A DNA stretch of 64,000 bases, taken from NCBI RefSeq assembly GCF_019175385.1, contig NC_083339.1:116421601-116485600 (forward strand). Direction: 5' to 3'. This DNA comes from Lycium barbarum (taxonomy: Eukaryota; Streptophyta; Magnoliopsida; Solanales; Solanaceae). A program made the translations under genes and the position numbers. The notes beneath the pieces were generated by a model that was given only the letters and a program-made list of their open reading frames with translations, was not told the origin of the DNA and did no database searches. This document shows, one piece after another, positions 36,433 through 48,513 of this stretch. Position 1 is the first letter of the stretch. Each line of letters opens with the position of its first letter.

Positions 36433-36925
36433 GATGAAGAATCTCTCTAATGTTGCTCTCACAAATCAAACCATAAAGATCGTTGATATTGATGAAGAAG
36501 AAGACAGACACAAGTCTGCTTCAATAAGTACAATGGACAAGAGTAAAAGGGAAAGTTAGTATTTTGGGCTTAATTCATATTTGGGCCTCATTAAACCAGA
36601 CTTGGGCCTAATCCGATCTTGAGGCTCTTTTGTGACTTGGGCCTCAGTCTTTCTTTCCCTCATAAGTATTGGATAATACTTATACAAGAGCTGATATACA
36701 GATGGCACATGTATAGAGCATAGTATAGGATCTTTCTTAGAGTATTCCAGAATGTGTACAGGTGTATGTACGGATGTATAGAATTCCTGAATTTATTTTT
36801 GTACAGCTAAGAGTTTGTTAGGAGTATTAGTTTATTGCAAAATAGTCCTTTATAACTAGTATAAGAATCTGTATTTGATACAATGAATATACACAGAAAT
36901 TCTCATAAATCTCTCAATTTCCACA
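36427..36925 (+). repeat. Copia 3' LTR
   Basis: 499 bp, TGTTAAG to TTTCCACA, followed by the AATTT duplication. It repeats the four TGGGCY motifs of the 5' LTR. Confidence 0.95.
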
Positions 36926-36930
36926 AATTT

Positions 36931-37355
36931 CTGGTTGACGGGTGGTATACATATGGTGGTACCATCTAATAAAAGCCTCCACATGACACCATAAAGGCAT
37001 AATCCATAAATATTCCATTACTTTTTTTTTCAAAATAAAATTTTGAACTGTATGGTTGGGGCTTGGGGAGTGAGTAAATCGGTAAGAAACCCAAAATGTG
37101 AGGGTTTTACTATTATCGTTGGGTAGCTAAAGTGTAGTGAATTCATGCATTCAATTGGTGACATAGCGTTCAAAAATGGGTACGAATTCTGAAGATCGGT
37201 TCAAGTTCTAATATAAGAAGAAAAAAACTAAATGACTTAATTATTTTTATCTATCTAAGCTTTGGTGGCATTTACTCAATAAGTACTTTGTGTAGTGGAA
37301 AGTAGCACCAGATATTCGATAAAATAGATCAAGTATGGAGCTGTTCATGACCCGT
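36931..37355. other. Intergenic, nothing recognised
   Basis: AT-rich sequence with no supported frame or RNA. Confidence 0.5.
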
Positions 37356-37631
37356 CACTACTAAAAAATTACTATTTTCTTACTGAAATTTTTCACTGAA
37401 AAATGTTCAGTGGCTATATATTCCCTCTGAATGTCGGCGGGAAAAACCTAAATAGCAGTGTTTTCACATGGAAAAATTAGAAAGTTTCTCAGCGTTTCAG
37501 TGCAAACCTTTTCCCACCATGAGTTTTCCCAGTAAGCTGGTTCGGTGGGAATAAGGTGAAAATCATGTTTTATAACACAAATATGCTACTAAATATCGGT
37601 GGAATCCGAAAAATCTTTGTTTCTAGTAGTG
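37356..37631. mobile_element. CACTA-type MITE
   Basis: 276 bp starting CACTACTAAAAAATTACT and ending TTCTAGTAGTG, inverted ends of the CACTA superfamily and similar to those of the 8-kb element at 42545. A matching 3-bp duplication was not seen. It encodes nothing. Confidence 0.6.
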
Positions 37632-38125
37632 TGCGTACACTATTATTTTTAAAAAGTGCAGTGTATTGATAGAGTTCTCTTATTAGACCTCCGTACACTA
37701 AGTGTAGCCATTGACTATAGAGAGATTGATCACATTAAAACGCCAAAATGGACAGGTTTGAAGGCCTTTCAAGTTTCAATATCATCATTTATGTGTATAA
37801 TAATACAGTTGAATGTTAATAAAACCAACGGGAAAAATATAAATATGTACAGCTGCTTGATCTTGTACAATATTGATTAAGGACGGCCAGTTGCCCCAAC
37901 TTCCCGCCAGTTTTAGTGATTGAACCATTTCCAAATGATCAATTAGAAAGGATTTCAGCTATATGTATTACATTATAAAGAGTTTTAACATTATAGTTTA
38001 ACCTATGACAGCTGGTCAGTTACCATTATTTTTCAAGTTACTAATTAATGCTTATCAAAAATTATATACATATGAACCTCTATAAAATGTAAATTTGAAA
38101 TCTTAACTGTAAGATAGTTACAACT
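37632..38125. other. Intergenic, nothing recognised
   Basis: AT-rich spacer between two MITEs; a 74-residue frame overlapping its start has no recognisable domain. Confidence 0.5.
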
Positions 38126-38391
38126 TACTCCCTCCGTTCACTTTTACTTGTCCAGTATTCCAAAAATAAATTTTCACTTTTACTTGTCACTTTAAGCATA
38201 TCAAGATAAGACAATTTATTTTTTCCTGTTTTACCCATAGCATTAATTACTCACTTCAAATCATTTTTCAAATCCAATAAAAATATGCACCAATTAATAT
38301 GGGTACATTGGTAAATTATGCACTTCATTTATTATTTCTTAAACAACGTGAAAAGTCCAAAGTGGACAAGTAAAAGTGAACGGATGGAGTA
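38126..38391. mobile_element. Stowaway-like MITE (CTCCCTCCGTTC end)
   Basis: Left TACTCCCTCCGTTCACTTTT and right (complement) TACTCCATCCGTTCACTTTT form inverted ends around about 262 bp, with TA on both sides. It lies 0.55 kb upstream of the acyltransferase ATG. Confidence 0.85.
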
Positions 38392-38936
38392 CAAGTTACA
38401 ATAGGTAAGTAAAGGTAACCTGAAACGATGATAATTCATCGGTTTGAAGGAATGGATCTAATAATAATTAGGTATTGGAAAACATGGCATGGCTTTGCAC
38501 ATTATTAGTTTCCTTACTGAAAGTCTCATGTAACATAACATGGGATTTTGGCCACTGCTGTCCTCTTTAATTCAATACTAAGATATGTTACTCGACACAT
38601 AAAATGGTTTATCCCTTGACGAGAAAACCAATGCCCTATGTTAGGTTGTTGTTAGTGTTAATAATCCATATTTGACTTGAACAGTAGTAGCAAAACAAAC
38701 AAAAAACAAAAGTAAATAAAAGGAAAGAGAAATAATTTACTTCAACTGCCATCCAAAAGAGCAGCTAAGGATAGTAATAAATGGCGTCCAACTACACTCA
38801 TGCAATTCATAAATGCATCCCAACCGCTTCCAATATAACACTCTTATTACTATCACTACACTTCTTCTACTATAAGTAAATCATCCATCTTGGCTCATTT
38901 TCCAAAACAAATAAAGCCATTGTAAAGAAAATAGCT
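38392..38936 (+). promoter_or_regulatory. Upstream region of the BAHD acyltransferase
   Basis: Between the MITE and the ATG at 38937. A TATA-like ctactataagtaaatc is at about 38868-38883, giving a 5' UTR of roughly 30-40 bp. No other clear motif stands out. Confidence 0.4.
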
Positions 38937-41900
38937 ATGGCAGGTGAATTAGCAAAGGAGGAGCCCCCCGTTACAAATGTGAAAGTCCTGAATAAAACCA
39001 ACGTGAAACCCCAAAAACCACTAGGAAAAAAAGAGTGTCAATTGGTAACGTTTGATTTACCTTACTTAGCTTTTTATTATAACCAAAAATTGATGATCTA
39101 TAAAGGGGCTGAGAACTTTGAGGAAACGGTGGAAAAATTGAAAGATGGGCTGGCCTTAGTGTTGGAAGATTTTTACCAACTTGCTGGGAAATTGGGAAAA
39201 GATGAAGAGGGAGTTTTTAAGGTGGAATATGAGGATGACATGGATGGAGTGGAGGTGATTGTGGCTGTTACTGAAGGGATTGAAGTTGCAGATCTTACTG
39301 ATGAAGAAGGCACCACCAAATTCCAGGATTTAATTCCCTATAACAAAATCGTGAATTTGGAAGGGCTTCACAGGCCTCTCCTGGCTGTGCAGGTAAAAAA
39401 TATTTACACAATCAAATCACAAATAACTTAGTAAAAGTATAATTAATTTGTTATCACATGATAAAAGTTATTACGCGTATATAACTTTATTAATCGTAAT
39501 TTAGTGCTATGTTAGCCTTGCACCACTTCATTACGAGTATTTTTTTTGTTTTGTGAATGAGTTTCAGCTAGTGACATCTACGTACATTTAATGAACTTTA
39601 GTGCTTTGGCGGTGGCACAGAAATTACTAATGTTGGTGCATGTATGGAGCATCGAGTATTCTTCTGAACAAGTTGTTACTTTTAGTAAAGATCCGAAAGT
39701 TTTACTCCCTCCGCCTTAAATAATCTGACATAATTTTTAAAAAATAGTTATCTTAAATTATTTGTCATTTTAGAAGGTCAAGACAAAATTAATTTTACGT
39801 TTTTATTTTATCCTTAATAGTGACTTTACGTTTTTATTTTATCCTTAATAGTGACTGTTCCTGAAAACTACAACCACTTCAATTATGGGGAGATGATACA
39901 TAAATGGAGTACACATTCAATGAAGAGAGATTATATTTTAAGATATAAAAAGAGGTAAAATAGTCAGAAATTCCTCCTAATTAATGTTTCTTAAGAGGCG
40001 TGCAAAAGAGAATCAACATAGATAATTTGAGGCGGAAGAAGTACTGACAAAGGAAATGATAGTACTACTTCATCCGTTTCAAATTATTTATCGTTTGAGA
40101 AGTTCAAGGCACAATTGATTACTTTTTTCCCATTTTTCCTTTGTAGTAATTTTGTCATTAATGGAGATCAAACATAAATAGAGTAAATATTTAATGGAGA
40201 GAGATTATAACTTAGACATAAATAAGAGTAAAGTTAGTCAAATGCCCCTACTAAGTACTCCTCCAGATCAAAGAGAGTGTCCACTTAGTCTTTTTTTTTT
40301 TTTTGTCAAAAAGAGTGCATACTTATCAAATCAAGAAAGAACTAACCTTATTTTTTCAGGTTTGCCCCTATTAAGTGTTATGTGCTCAAATCTCAATACC
40401 TACTTAATTAGGGGCAGTTTAGTCAAATTACCTTTTTTTTTCTAAGAGTTAGTATTTTCTTAAGGGATGCGCAAATGACTAAGTGGACTCTCTTTTTTAT
40501 CCGGAGGGAGTAATACTTTTCTTAAGGGGCTTATAAAACACGAAAAATGACAAATAATTTGAGACGGAGGAGTATGTCCGAATCCCTTTGCAAGTTCCAA
40601 GTTCTTAAGCCACTCGAAAAAGATCGTTTCATTAATATGATGAAATAAGCTATGTCGAAAAGAGATCGCTTCCTCAATATGATGAAGTAAGTTATGTGCA
40701 TGGATATATAGTTGCATGATTTTGCTTTCTCCGTAATTAGTATAAAACATACTTAACACGTCGTCAAGACACAATCAATATCATAACTCACGAAGGTCTC
40801 TATGTGGAAAAGTATAACATTTAACTTATGCTAGTAGAATTTAGCCTGCTATAGAAGGGAACTTATCTTATTTTTCTAGGTTACCAATTTCATTACTTAT
40901 GATAGTTACCTTTTGTTATTTTTTAAATAGTCTAATAGTTGTAAAAAGTTATTTCTAGTATATCCAAAATTCCGGACACAGAGAAAACCAATTAATGAGT
41001 AAAGTAGAAAAGCCCCCAAATGCTTGTCCTCGTAGTTTAGGATGGAAATGTTTATATGACTTACCATTTTGGATTCAGCATTTTTATCGTCTATGCCATC
41101 TTAACAGGATAAGATAAATAGGTTTTGTCCACTGATTTTAGTAATCTAACGCTTATCCTTTTATGAAAATTACCAATTTAGAGTATATGCTTCTTACAGC
41201 AAACTTAAATTGATCTGATTGATGAATATTTTATCTTTTTTTGTACATTAAATTTCAACTGAATAAAATGCAGACAAGTACTCGTAATTAATTGGTTGGA
41301 CCCATCGATCACTTATTTTGTGGTCTCTCATTATTTTGGCCAACTACTTACAGCTCACTAAGCTCAAGGACGGGCTCACCATGGGAGTAGCACTTAATCA
41401 TGCTGTGCTGGACGGTACTTCCACGTGGCACTTCATGACCTCCTGGGCCCAGATTTGCAGTGGGGCCACCTCAATTTCGGTCCCACCTTTCCTTGACCGA
41501 ACCAAGGCTCGTAACACCCGTGTCAAGCTCAACCTCTCTAAGCCATCCGACGCACCCGAGCATGCCAACTCAGCAACCAATGGTGATGACCCACCTCTCC
41601 GCGAAAGACTCTTCAAATTCTCCGAGTCAGCAATTGACCAAATCAAGTCGAAGGTCAACGCTAACCCGCCAGAGGGATCAGGATCATGTGCTACCACATT
41701 CTCCACATTCCAATCACTCTCTGCACACGTGTGGCTAGCCATCACACGTGCGCGAGAGCTCAAACCTGAGGACTACACCGTCTACACGGTCTTCGCTGAC
41801 TGCAGGAAAAGAGTTGACCCTCCAGTGCCTGAAAGTTACTTCGGAAACCTAATTCAGGCTATTTTCACTGTGACCGCGGCTGGACTGTTGCTGGCACACC

Positions 41901-42250
41901 CCATTGAGTTTGCTGCTGGGATGATACAGCAAGCGATCGTGAAGCATGACGCGAATGCAATTAATGAGCGCAACAAGGAGTGGGAGAGTAACCCGAAGAT
42001 ATTTCAGTATAAAGATGCTGGAGTGAATTGTGTGGCTGTTGGAAGTTCGCCTAGGTTTAAGGTGTATGATGTGGATTTTGGATGGGGAAAGCCGGAGAGT
42101 GTGAGGAGTGGATCAAATAATAGGTTCGATGGGATGGTGTATTTGTATCCCCAGAAAAATGGAGGGAGAGGCATTGATGTGGAGATTAGTTTGGAAGCAA
42201 ATGCTATGGATAGGTTGGAGAAGGATAAAGAGTTCCTCATGGAAGCTTAA
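38937..42250 (+). CDS. DCR: BAHD acyltransferase, DCR-like, two exons
   Basis: Exons 38937-39392 and 41354-42250 join in phase 0 (donor CAG|GTAAAA, acceptor TTACAG|CTC) to give 450 residues, the usual BAHD length. The HxxxD active site is HAVLD at 168-172, and the structural DFGWG motif is at 393-397. BAHD enzymes transfer acyl groups from acyl-CoA to alcohols or amines in the cytosol. The N terminus (LNKTNVKPQKPLGKKECQL) and the one intron inside the first third resemble plant DCR (defective in cuticular ridges), required for building dihydroxy-palmitate into cutin. The assignment to DCR is from memory of its sequence; another BAHD clade cannot be excluded. The reading frame is intact. The 1961-bp intron contains three MITEs. 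Confidence 0.85.
39703..40043. mobile_element. Stowaway-like MITE in the BAHD intron
   Basis: Left TACTCCCTCCGCCTTAAATA and right (complement) TACTTCTTCCGCCTCAAATT bracket about 337 bp, with TA at both ends. A short internal duplication (gtttttattttatccttaat, about 39797-39850) is present. Confidence 0.8.
40066..40574. mobile_element. Stowaway-like MITE in the BAHD intron, host of a second MITE
   Basis: Left TACTTCATCCGTTTCAAATT and right (complement) TACTCCTCCGTCTCAAATTA form the ends, with TA flanks. Its interior is split by the MITE at 40256-40512, so its own length is about 250 bp. Confidence 0.75.
40256..40512. mobile_element. Stowaway-like MITE inserted in another MITE
   Basis: Left TACTCCTCCAGATCAAAGAG and right (complement) TATTACTCCCTCCGGATAAA have inverted ends and TA flanks. 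It interrupts the outer MITE, so it is the younger of the two. Confidence 0.75.
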
Positions 42251-42544
42251 TTAAGCTGCTTGGATTAATTTGAAGTAGAACTTTATCTTCGCTTTAAGTG
42301 ATTCTTTATGCATGTTTCTAGGGGGTTGCATTTTTCTTTGTATTGTTTTCTGCTTTTGTATGTTTCTTTTTCTGGTATGTTATGCAGAGACGCACCTGAG
42401 TATAAAGGTTTCTTAGTGCTTAATGTCTGATGATTTTGCTTTCTACGACAAGCATACAAATAGTTAGATTAACAGAAGTATCTACATAAAATAGTATATT
42501 TTTCTGCTTTTAGCTATTTGTATTTACAAAAAATGTTGAATATT
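42251..42544 (+). other. 3' flank of the BAHD gene
   Basis: Probable 3' UTR followed by short spacer up to the CACTA insertion; ATT at 42542-42544 is the target duplication. Confidence 0.5.
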
Positions 42545-42818
42545 CACTACTAAAAAAATTGGATTTTCCGACCTAAAAAAAGGGCAATTTCCGACCTCAT
42601 GAAGTCGGTTTTGGGCAAAAATCGACCTCAGAATTAGGTCGGAAAAGAGTGGGTCAGAAATATTACCGACCTCATGAGGTCGCAAAAAACCGACCTCATG
42701 AGGTCGGTAATATTTTTTTAGTCGGCTATTAATTATATAAAGTACCGACCTCGTGAGGTCAGTAAATTATATTAATAATATAATGATATTAGTTTACCGA
42801 CCTCCTGAGCTCGGTAAG

Positions 42819-42864
<46 letters not shown>

Positions 42865-43225
42865 TTAGATTTCTGTTGTCCTGAGATCGGTATTTCTCAA
42901 TTTCTGCAAAATATTTGTCGAAACCCGGCCTCATGAGGTCGGTAATTTGCAATTTGTGGGAAAATTTTGTAGAAAACCGACCTCAATTTGCCATATGTTG
43001 GATAATTTTGCAGAAAACCGACCTCATGAGGTCGGTAATTTGCAATTCCCTGGAAAATTTTGCAGAAAACCGACCTCGTGAGGTCGGTAATTTGCAATTC
43101 CCTGGAAAATTTTGCATAATTCGCAATTTCTGGGAAATTTTCTAGAAAACCGACCTTATGAGGTCGGTAATTAGTAGTTTCTGGGTAAATTTTGCCCATA
43201 ACCGACCTCATGAGGTCGGTATTCT
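42545..43225. repeat. Left subterminal palindrome array of the CACTA element
   Basis: About nine copies of a 16-20 bp palindrome (accgacctcatgaggtcggt and variants with CGTG, CCTG or TATG centres) lie at 42590-43220. From 42910 on, copies are spaced by about 53 bp, with shared spacer aattttgcagaaaaccgacc. An (AT) run is at 42821-42860. Subterminal repeats of this kind are binding sites of the transposase accessory protein (TNPA-type) in other CACTA elements. Confidence 0.85.
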
Positions 43226-43794
43226 GCAAAAAAAATTGTAGCACCTATCAAGATGAAAATAATTTTACTTTCGACTAAAACCAGCTCAAATAGCTGCCAA
43301 CAATACACCAAACTACTATAAATACATAAAACAATAAGCTACTATTACAACACATATATTACAACCACCAAAACATCAAATTCAATTCGAAACTACTTCA
43401 AAGTTGAATAAAAACGTCAATCAAACATTCACAAGAGACATTAATTAAGCTACTTCAACCTTCGAAAACATCAAAACAACATTAAACTACTTCAACATTT
43501 GTAAACATTCACAAAACATTAAAGTAGTCTACACTAAGTTAGTCTACAACATTAGACTACTTCACCCCTCGCAAATCCACAAATCCACCACAACATTAAC
43601 ATTCAAACATGCCTTTGTGTGTTTGACACGTGAGTCCCATCATCATCCGCACCACTAGATTGAGTATGGGGGTTACGAGCATCATCAGGACACGAGGGAA
43701 TCCCCCTCGAAGCAAGTAATGCGTCTAATTGGGCCCTCATACCGTCAAACTGCACGTCCCTCCGCGTCTCCCTTTCCTCTGAGGCCTGTAGCTA

Positions 43795-44049
43795 GCTAGA
43801 TAGCTCAGCAATCTTTTGCTCCATGGCTATAGCACTCACTCTATCGAACGACTCGGTATTGGAAGAATGTAGGCCTTCTAGGGGCGACCGGTATTGACGA
43901 AATGCACGATGTGGAATTCCGTAAGTTGTGCCAAACCTAGTGGGACCACCAACACTCTCAAGCCACCTTTCCTCCATTTGTTCTTCTGTCAGCTGTGTGT
44001 TGGGTGGCTGAGTACGAAGAAACTCCGCCTTTGAATGTTGATATTGATT
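43795..44049 (-). pseudogene. Last exon of the CACTA Transposase_24-type gene
   Basis: The exon starts after TTTATTTCAG and reads NQYQHSKAEFLRTQPPNTQ, then TEEQMEERWLESVGGPTRFG, a pattern of the plant transposase Ptta/En/Spm (Transposase_24) family. A TAG at 43795-43797 interrupts it, and the frame continues beyond with LQASEERETRRDVQFDGMRA to about 43611. It joins in phase 0 to the exon that ends at 45812 (TAT|GTAAGC). Confidence 0.75.
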
Positions 44050-45019
44050 CTGAAATAAAAAGGTAACATTAGCAACCATCTTAAATCTCGAATTCAATAG
44101 AAAAAACTATCAAAGATTTAGTAAACAACCAAAATAAAACATGGTTCAAATCAATACTACTAACAATTCAACTAAAACATGATTGAGATCAATACTACTA
44201 AAAGGAAAACAAATCAATAATGCTAACAATATCTAACTTTCCTTCAATATCAACTTGCATTCGGTGAAAGCCAACCTTTGTGCTTCGTCTTGCATTTGGA
44301 AATCTACATTAGACTCCATATTATCACCGAAATTCATCTTTGCACCCCAGGTCCATATTAACTTTGGACTTTAAGTAATTTAAAAACTAAATGAAACAGC
44401 TAAAAATGAAGAAACTCTCTGTTGTGTTATGGACTTAATACAAACCTGCAAGTCTAGAACTTAAAGTACAAAATCAGTAGCAGGTTGAAGTACTTTTCAG
44501 CAAGAAAAATGCACTTCTCATTACCTGCAAGTGTAGAACTCAAAAGTACATAAATTTCTACGGGGTGAAAGTATAGCTTATCACCTAAAAAAACATATTC
44601 TTCAAATCGTTATACTTGCTGCACATCAAAAGCTACATGTTTGAAGCCACAAAGTTATTTCAATAAGCAACTCAGTTGACATCTTCTCTATTATAAGTTG
44701 GTTCCATTGAGATGAAAGAGGGCAGTGAGAGATAAGAGGTACATGAACAATCTTGCATGAATTGCAATCATTTATACCAGTTCCTTTGAACTCAGTTTCT
44801 TCCATTTAGGTGTGTTGATCCAAAAAGCACTATGCACTAAATGGACTAATTGATACTCTGATGTGCCAATCACAAATCTAACTCAAAAAGGAAAAATGTG
44901 ACTTTTATTTTTTTAGTGTTTCCTCTTTCCATCTAACATATTTCAGAGTCTGTATTTTAGGTGGATATCTTTACTTACTAACAAGAACTTAAAATTCTTG
45001 GCACATTAGAGGTAGAACT

Positions 45020-45200
45020 GGCAGGGGAGCAATTACGAGTGCTGTTTTGCCTATGGTGATTGCTCTGGTTTGGAGAGATAGAAATCTGATCAGGTTCCAA
45101 AGCCATAACTACAATGAAGATAGATTATGCAAAGAGATTGTTGTCCATCTTTATAATAGAGGTAGAACAAGGAGGAAACGCAAAGAAAATGATGTAGTTT
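45020..45200 (+). pseudogene. Possible LINE-type reverse transcriptase tail fragment
   Basis: A plus-strand frame around tggtttggagagatagaa could read VWRDRN followed by basic residues, reminiscent of the end of plant LINE ORF2 proteins. The resemblance is short and there is no RT core nearby. It may be chance. Confidence 0.2.
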
Positions 45201-45820
45201 GACAATCGGATGCAACCTAGCAAGCTGATAGAATTTATCTATGTATTGTCTTAGCTTGGTGTAGTCACTGGACTTTGTTTTTTGTAACTGGCTGCCAAAT
45301 ATGTATGAAGTAGTGGCTGCCTAGTGTCTATGCCTAGAACTAGACTCCTTAGAACTGTAGAGTCTAGAACAGGTGCTGGTTTTGATGTGGGAAACAAGTG
45401 GTCTGCCCTGTTTGGTTTTGTAACTATTACTTTGTATTACTAAAATCATTTATTTACCAAAAAAAATGCTCTTCGGGACTTAACATGGAGTGGAAACAAA
45501 GGAACTCTATTATAATGACTTTAACCTATCACATTCACCTGAGAGTTCTTTCAACAACTTCTCCCCAAATTGCCATTGAAGTTTCATAATTTATCCATGA
45601 AATAGTTATCACATTTTCATAAGGTATACCATCGACTTGCAATGCGTAATACATGTATCATAATTTGCTTCAGTGGATCTATTATTGAAACATCACTATA
45701 ACTTGAATCTTATAAAACCAAAAATAAAGATCAAGCATAAAAATGAGATAGGAGCCGGATCCTCATTTCGTAATCTAACAAACAAAATATGAAAAATAAA
45801 AAGAAGCTTACATAGGTCTG

Positions 45821-48154
45821 TGTCACACCTCGGAAAAATTTCCCGTTGGTACGCAAGTAAATGAACTAATGATGTGTGCGAGGAGTGCGAGTGTATAATG
45901 TTTCATGGGAAATGTATGTATAGGGATGTGGATGATTAGAATGAAAAGTCGAGAAATGAGAAAAAATTGAAAGTTGGCAAAACTGCCCAGTGGTCGTATA
46001 GTGCAAAATACGGACCGTAAAGTGCAATACGGTTCGTAAACTTGACGTCGTAAACTGGCATGTCCAACTTGAACTTTCTGCCAGCTGAGGAAATGGCTAA
46101 ATACGACCTGGTGGACAGACCGTAAAGTGATTTACGGCCCGTAAACCATGGTCGTAAATCACCATGCATGCAGGCCAAAGTTTCTGGTTCTGCTTAAGCT
46201 TAAAAACGACCACGAGGGATGGTCCGTAAACTGAAATACGGACCGTAAACCTCCATGGACGACCACTGTTCACCCAGCACAGATTTTCCAATTCATTAAA
46301 TATGAGGATCAAGACTTATTTTATTTCATTATAACATTACACCACTTCTCTCTAGAACTTCTCTCTACATTTATTATGTGAGTTTTCAAGGATTATAAGT
46401 CATCCATAACATTAAGACAAGTGAATCAAGGATAAGGGAATCATCAAGGATCATCCAAGTCAAGAAATCCAAATGGAGAAAAACTAGGGTTTTGCTCAAA
46501 GAAGAGTATTATCAACCAAAGCTTGTTCCTACAACTTCTAAGGCAAGATTCATGATTTTTACAAGATGTTTAAGGTATTGGAATATTAAAATACATGGAT
46601 TGTAGAAAATGTGGTCAACTAGGTCATGAATGATGAATAGTGACATTTTGAGAAATAGTTTGAATTGAGTTATGAATGTTGTTGTGTTGTGATATGAATG
46701 TGTTATAAATGGTATTAAGATCATGAACTGAACACTTTAGACGAATGGACGAAGATGGATGTTATAATCATGAATGTGGGTGAATTAGAGGCAAATTGAG
46801 GAATTCTAGATAATGTGGATAATGTGAATGACTAATGGCCATTGTTATGATATTAATGAAGGTATAAACGCTAGCATTGGAAGGGAACGTGCAAGCGTAG
46901 AATAGTTCGACGGAAAGGTATGTAAGGCTAACCCTTCTTTCATAAGGCATAGTTCTTGGCCAAATTCCTAAATTCCTCTATATGAGTATGTTGTCTTCAC
47001 ATGGTCGACATTCCGAGCTCATAAGCTCACGACCCGTGATATGTACTATGCTTATACTACGTTCCTCGTATGACGAGTAAGCCTATAATGTAAATGTAAC
47101 GATAATGATGAGGATAGTAATGATGATGAGAGTAGAACGAGACTAGAGATGCTTACGAGCTACGATATATGTGTATGTGTGCCTATGAAGGGCTATAATA
47201 AGACCCCGAGCTTATGATGCCGGGTAAGACTATATGTATATGACTATGTATAAAGTATGTATACGATTACGAAACGCGCGCACACCTCTGTAGAGGGTAC
47301 GGATAACCCTGATGCCTTGGTAGGGCTAGGTATGTATGACCTTGAGCCTTGGTTGGCCAAGTATGTATAAGACACCGATCCTATGAGGTCGGGTATGCTA
47401 TGTAAATGCTATGTATATGAAATGACTATGTATATAATATGAATATGGATGTGAAAAGACTATGTATAGGAATATGAATAAGGACATGTATACGAATATG
47501 AGCACAAGTATGGTACGAGTATTATTATGGGATACGAATGACGATGTATGCAAGTAAGCGACATGATGATGATATTACTGTCTCCCCTCCTATGCCATCT
47601 TCATATGATATCTATTATGCTTCTATATTGATGTTGATCATGCTTTACATACTCAGTACATTCTTCGTACTGACGTCCTTTTGTTTGTGGACGCTGCATC
47701 ATGCCCGCAGGTGCACAGGGAGACAGATTTGATCCTTAGCTGCCTATTCGGAGATTTCATAGAGAGCTCCATTTCCTTCGGAGCCATATCTTTTGGGTAC
47801 TCATTCTTTTGTGTATATAATTATGGGCATAGCGGGGTCCTGTCCCGCTAATGTGATATGTTATACTCTTAGAGGCTCGTAGACATGTGTGTGTGTGGGT
47901 AGATGTGTTTGGCCTTGTCGGCCTATGTTTTGTATATCATTTTGTCGGCCACGTTGGCCCATGTATATTGACTTGGCGTAAATGCCTATGATGATATAAA
48001 TGTGCGGTTGTCCATATGGGACTAGTTGATGAATGAATGGAAATGCATGTATAACTATGTGGATCACCTAGATGTAAGTATAAGAGTAAGCTAAGAGGGT
48101 GCTCGGGTGGGTTAGCACCGGGTGCTCGTCGCGGCCCCGAGTCGGGTAGTGACA
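45821..48154 (+). mobile_element. Solo gypsy LTR with GTCTG duplication
   Basis: TGTCACACCTCGG at 45821 to GGTAGTGACA at 48154, with GTCTG on both sides (45816-45820, 48155-48159). 2334 bp, no gag or pol, so a solo LTR. The start and end resemble Tekay/Del-type LTRs in the plus orientation. Short frames inside (for example 46097-46312) are chance. It sits in a CACTA exon, 9 bp before the splice donor. Confidence 0.85.
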
Positions 48155-48159
48155 GTCTG

Positions 48160-48480
48160 CTTAGCCCGTTCCTCACACCAGTGATCTGGATTATTAGCGT
48201 TTGCCTTCTTCTTCACGTGAGTGATCTTGAACGCATCATCTTGAGGCACTGGTGTCCCCCGTTTTAGTTCCTGCAAAAGAATAAATTGATAAGACATAAA
48301 GAAAATAAAGTAAATTCACAATCCTTCAAGTAGAGTTAATGTAGACTTGCCAGCTTCCTCCTCACGGCCTTTTGACTCATAGCCCTACTAGTGTGTAGGG
48401 AGCCACCCTTCGTCGAATTTCTAGCCTTCTTCCCTATGTCACTCAGTTGTAAGAATCTTTCATTAGTTGCCCGGTAATGA
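48160..48480 (-). pseudogene. Transposase_24-type exons of the CACTA gene
   Basis: Two minus-strand pieces are visible: YNKLLHYRATNERFLQLSD and KKARNSTKGGSLHTSRAMSQ up to about 48347, then ELKRGTPVPQDDAFKITHVK and NNPDHWCEERAKQT from 48270 to the LTR. They match the Ptta/En/Spm plant transposase family. The phase between these two pieces did not fit cleanly with the best splice sites (48346, 48271), so the gene model here is incomplete. The following exon half is displaced by the solo LTR. Confidence 0.65.
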
Positions 48481-48513
48481 AGTAGCTTGTTATAGTTTTC
48501 AGGAAGGATACAC

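Larger units (their letters stand above)
31259..36925 (+). mobile_element. Ty1/copia retrotransposon, full length, with target duplication
   Basis: A 5667-bp element bounded by LTRs (31259-31739 and 36427-36925) and by AATTT on both sides (31254-31258 and 36926-36930). Both LTRs begin TGTTAAGATGAA and end in CTACA or CCACA. The domain order gag, protease, integrase, RT, RNase H is that of copia. The LTRs look nearly identical apart from a 19-bp indel (actagtataagaatctgta, present only in the 3' copy), so the insertion is recent. Several frame breaks make it non-autonomous. Its exact lineage is not assigned. Confidence 0.95.

Noticed and set aside
38937..39431. Single-exon protein of 164 residues in place of the split BAHD gene
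   Set aside because: Reading past the donor at 39393 adds junk; joining to 41354 gives a full-length BAHD enzyme with HxxxD and DFGWG.
42600..43225. CRISPR-like array
   Set aside because: Spaced palindromes belong to the CACTA subterminal repeats; the spacers are similar to each other and the genome is a plant.
45936..46312. Frames in the solo LTR
   Set aside because: LTR sequence without gag or pol; repetitive cgtaaa phrases.
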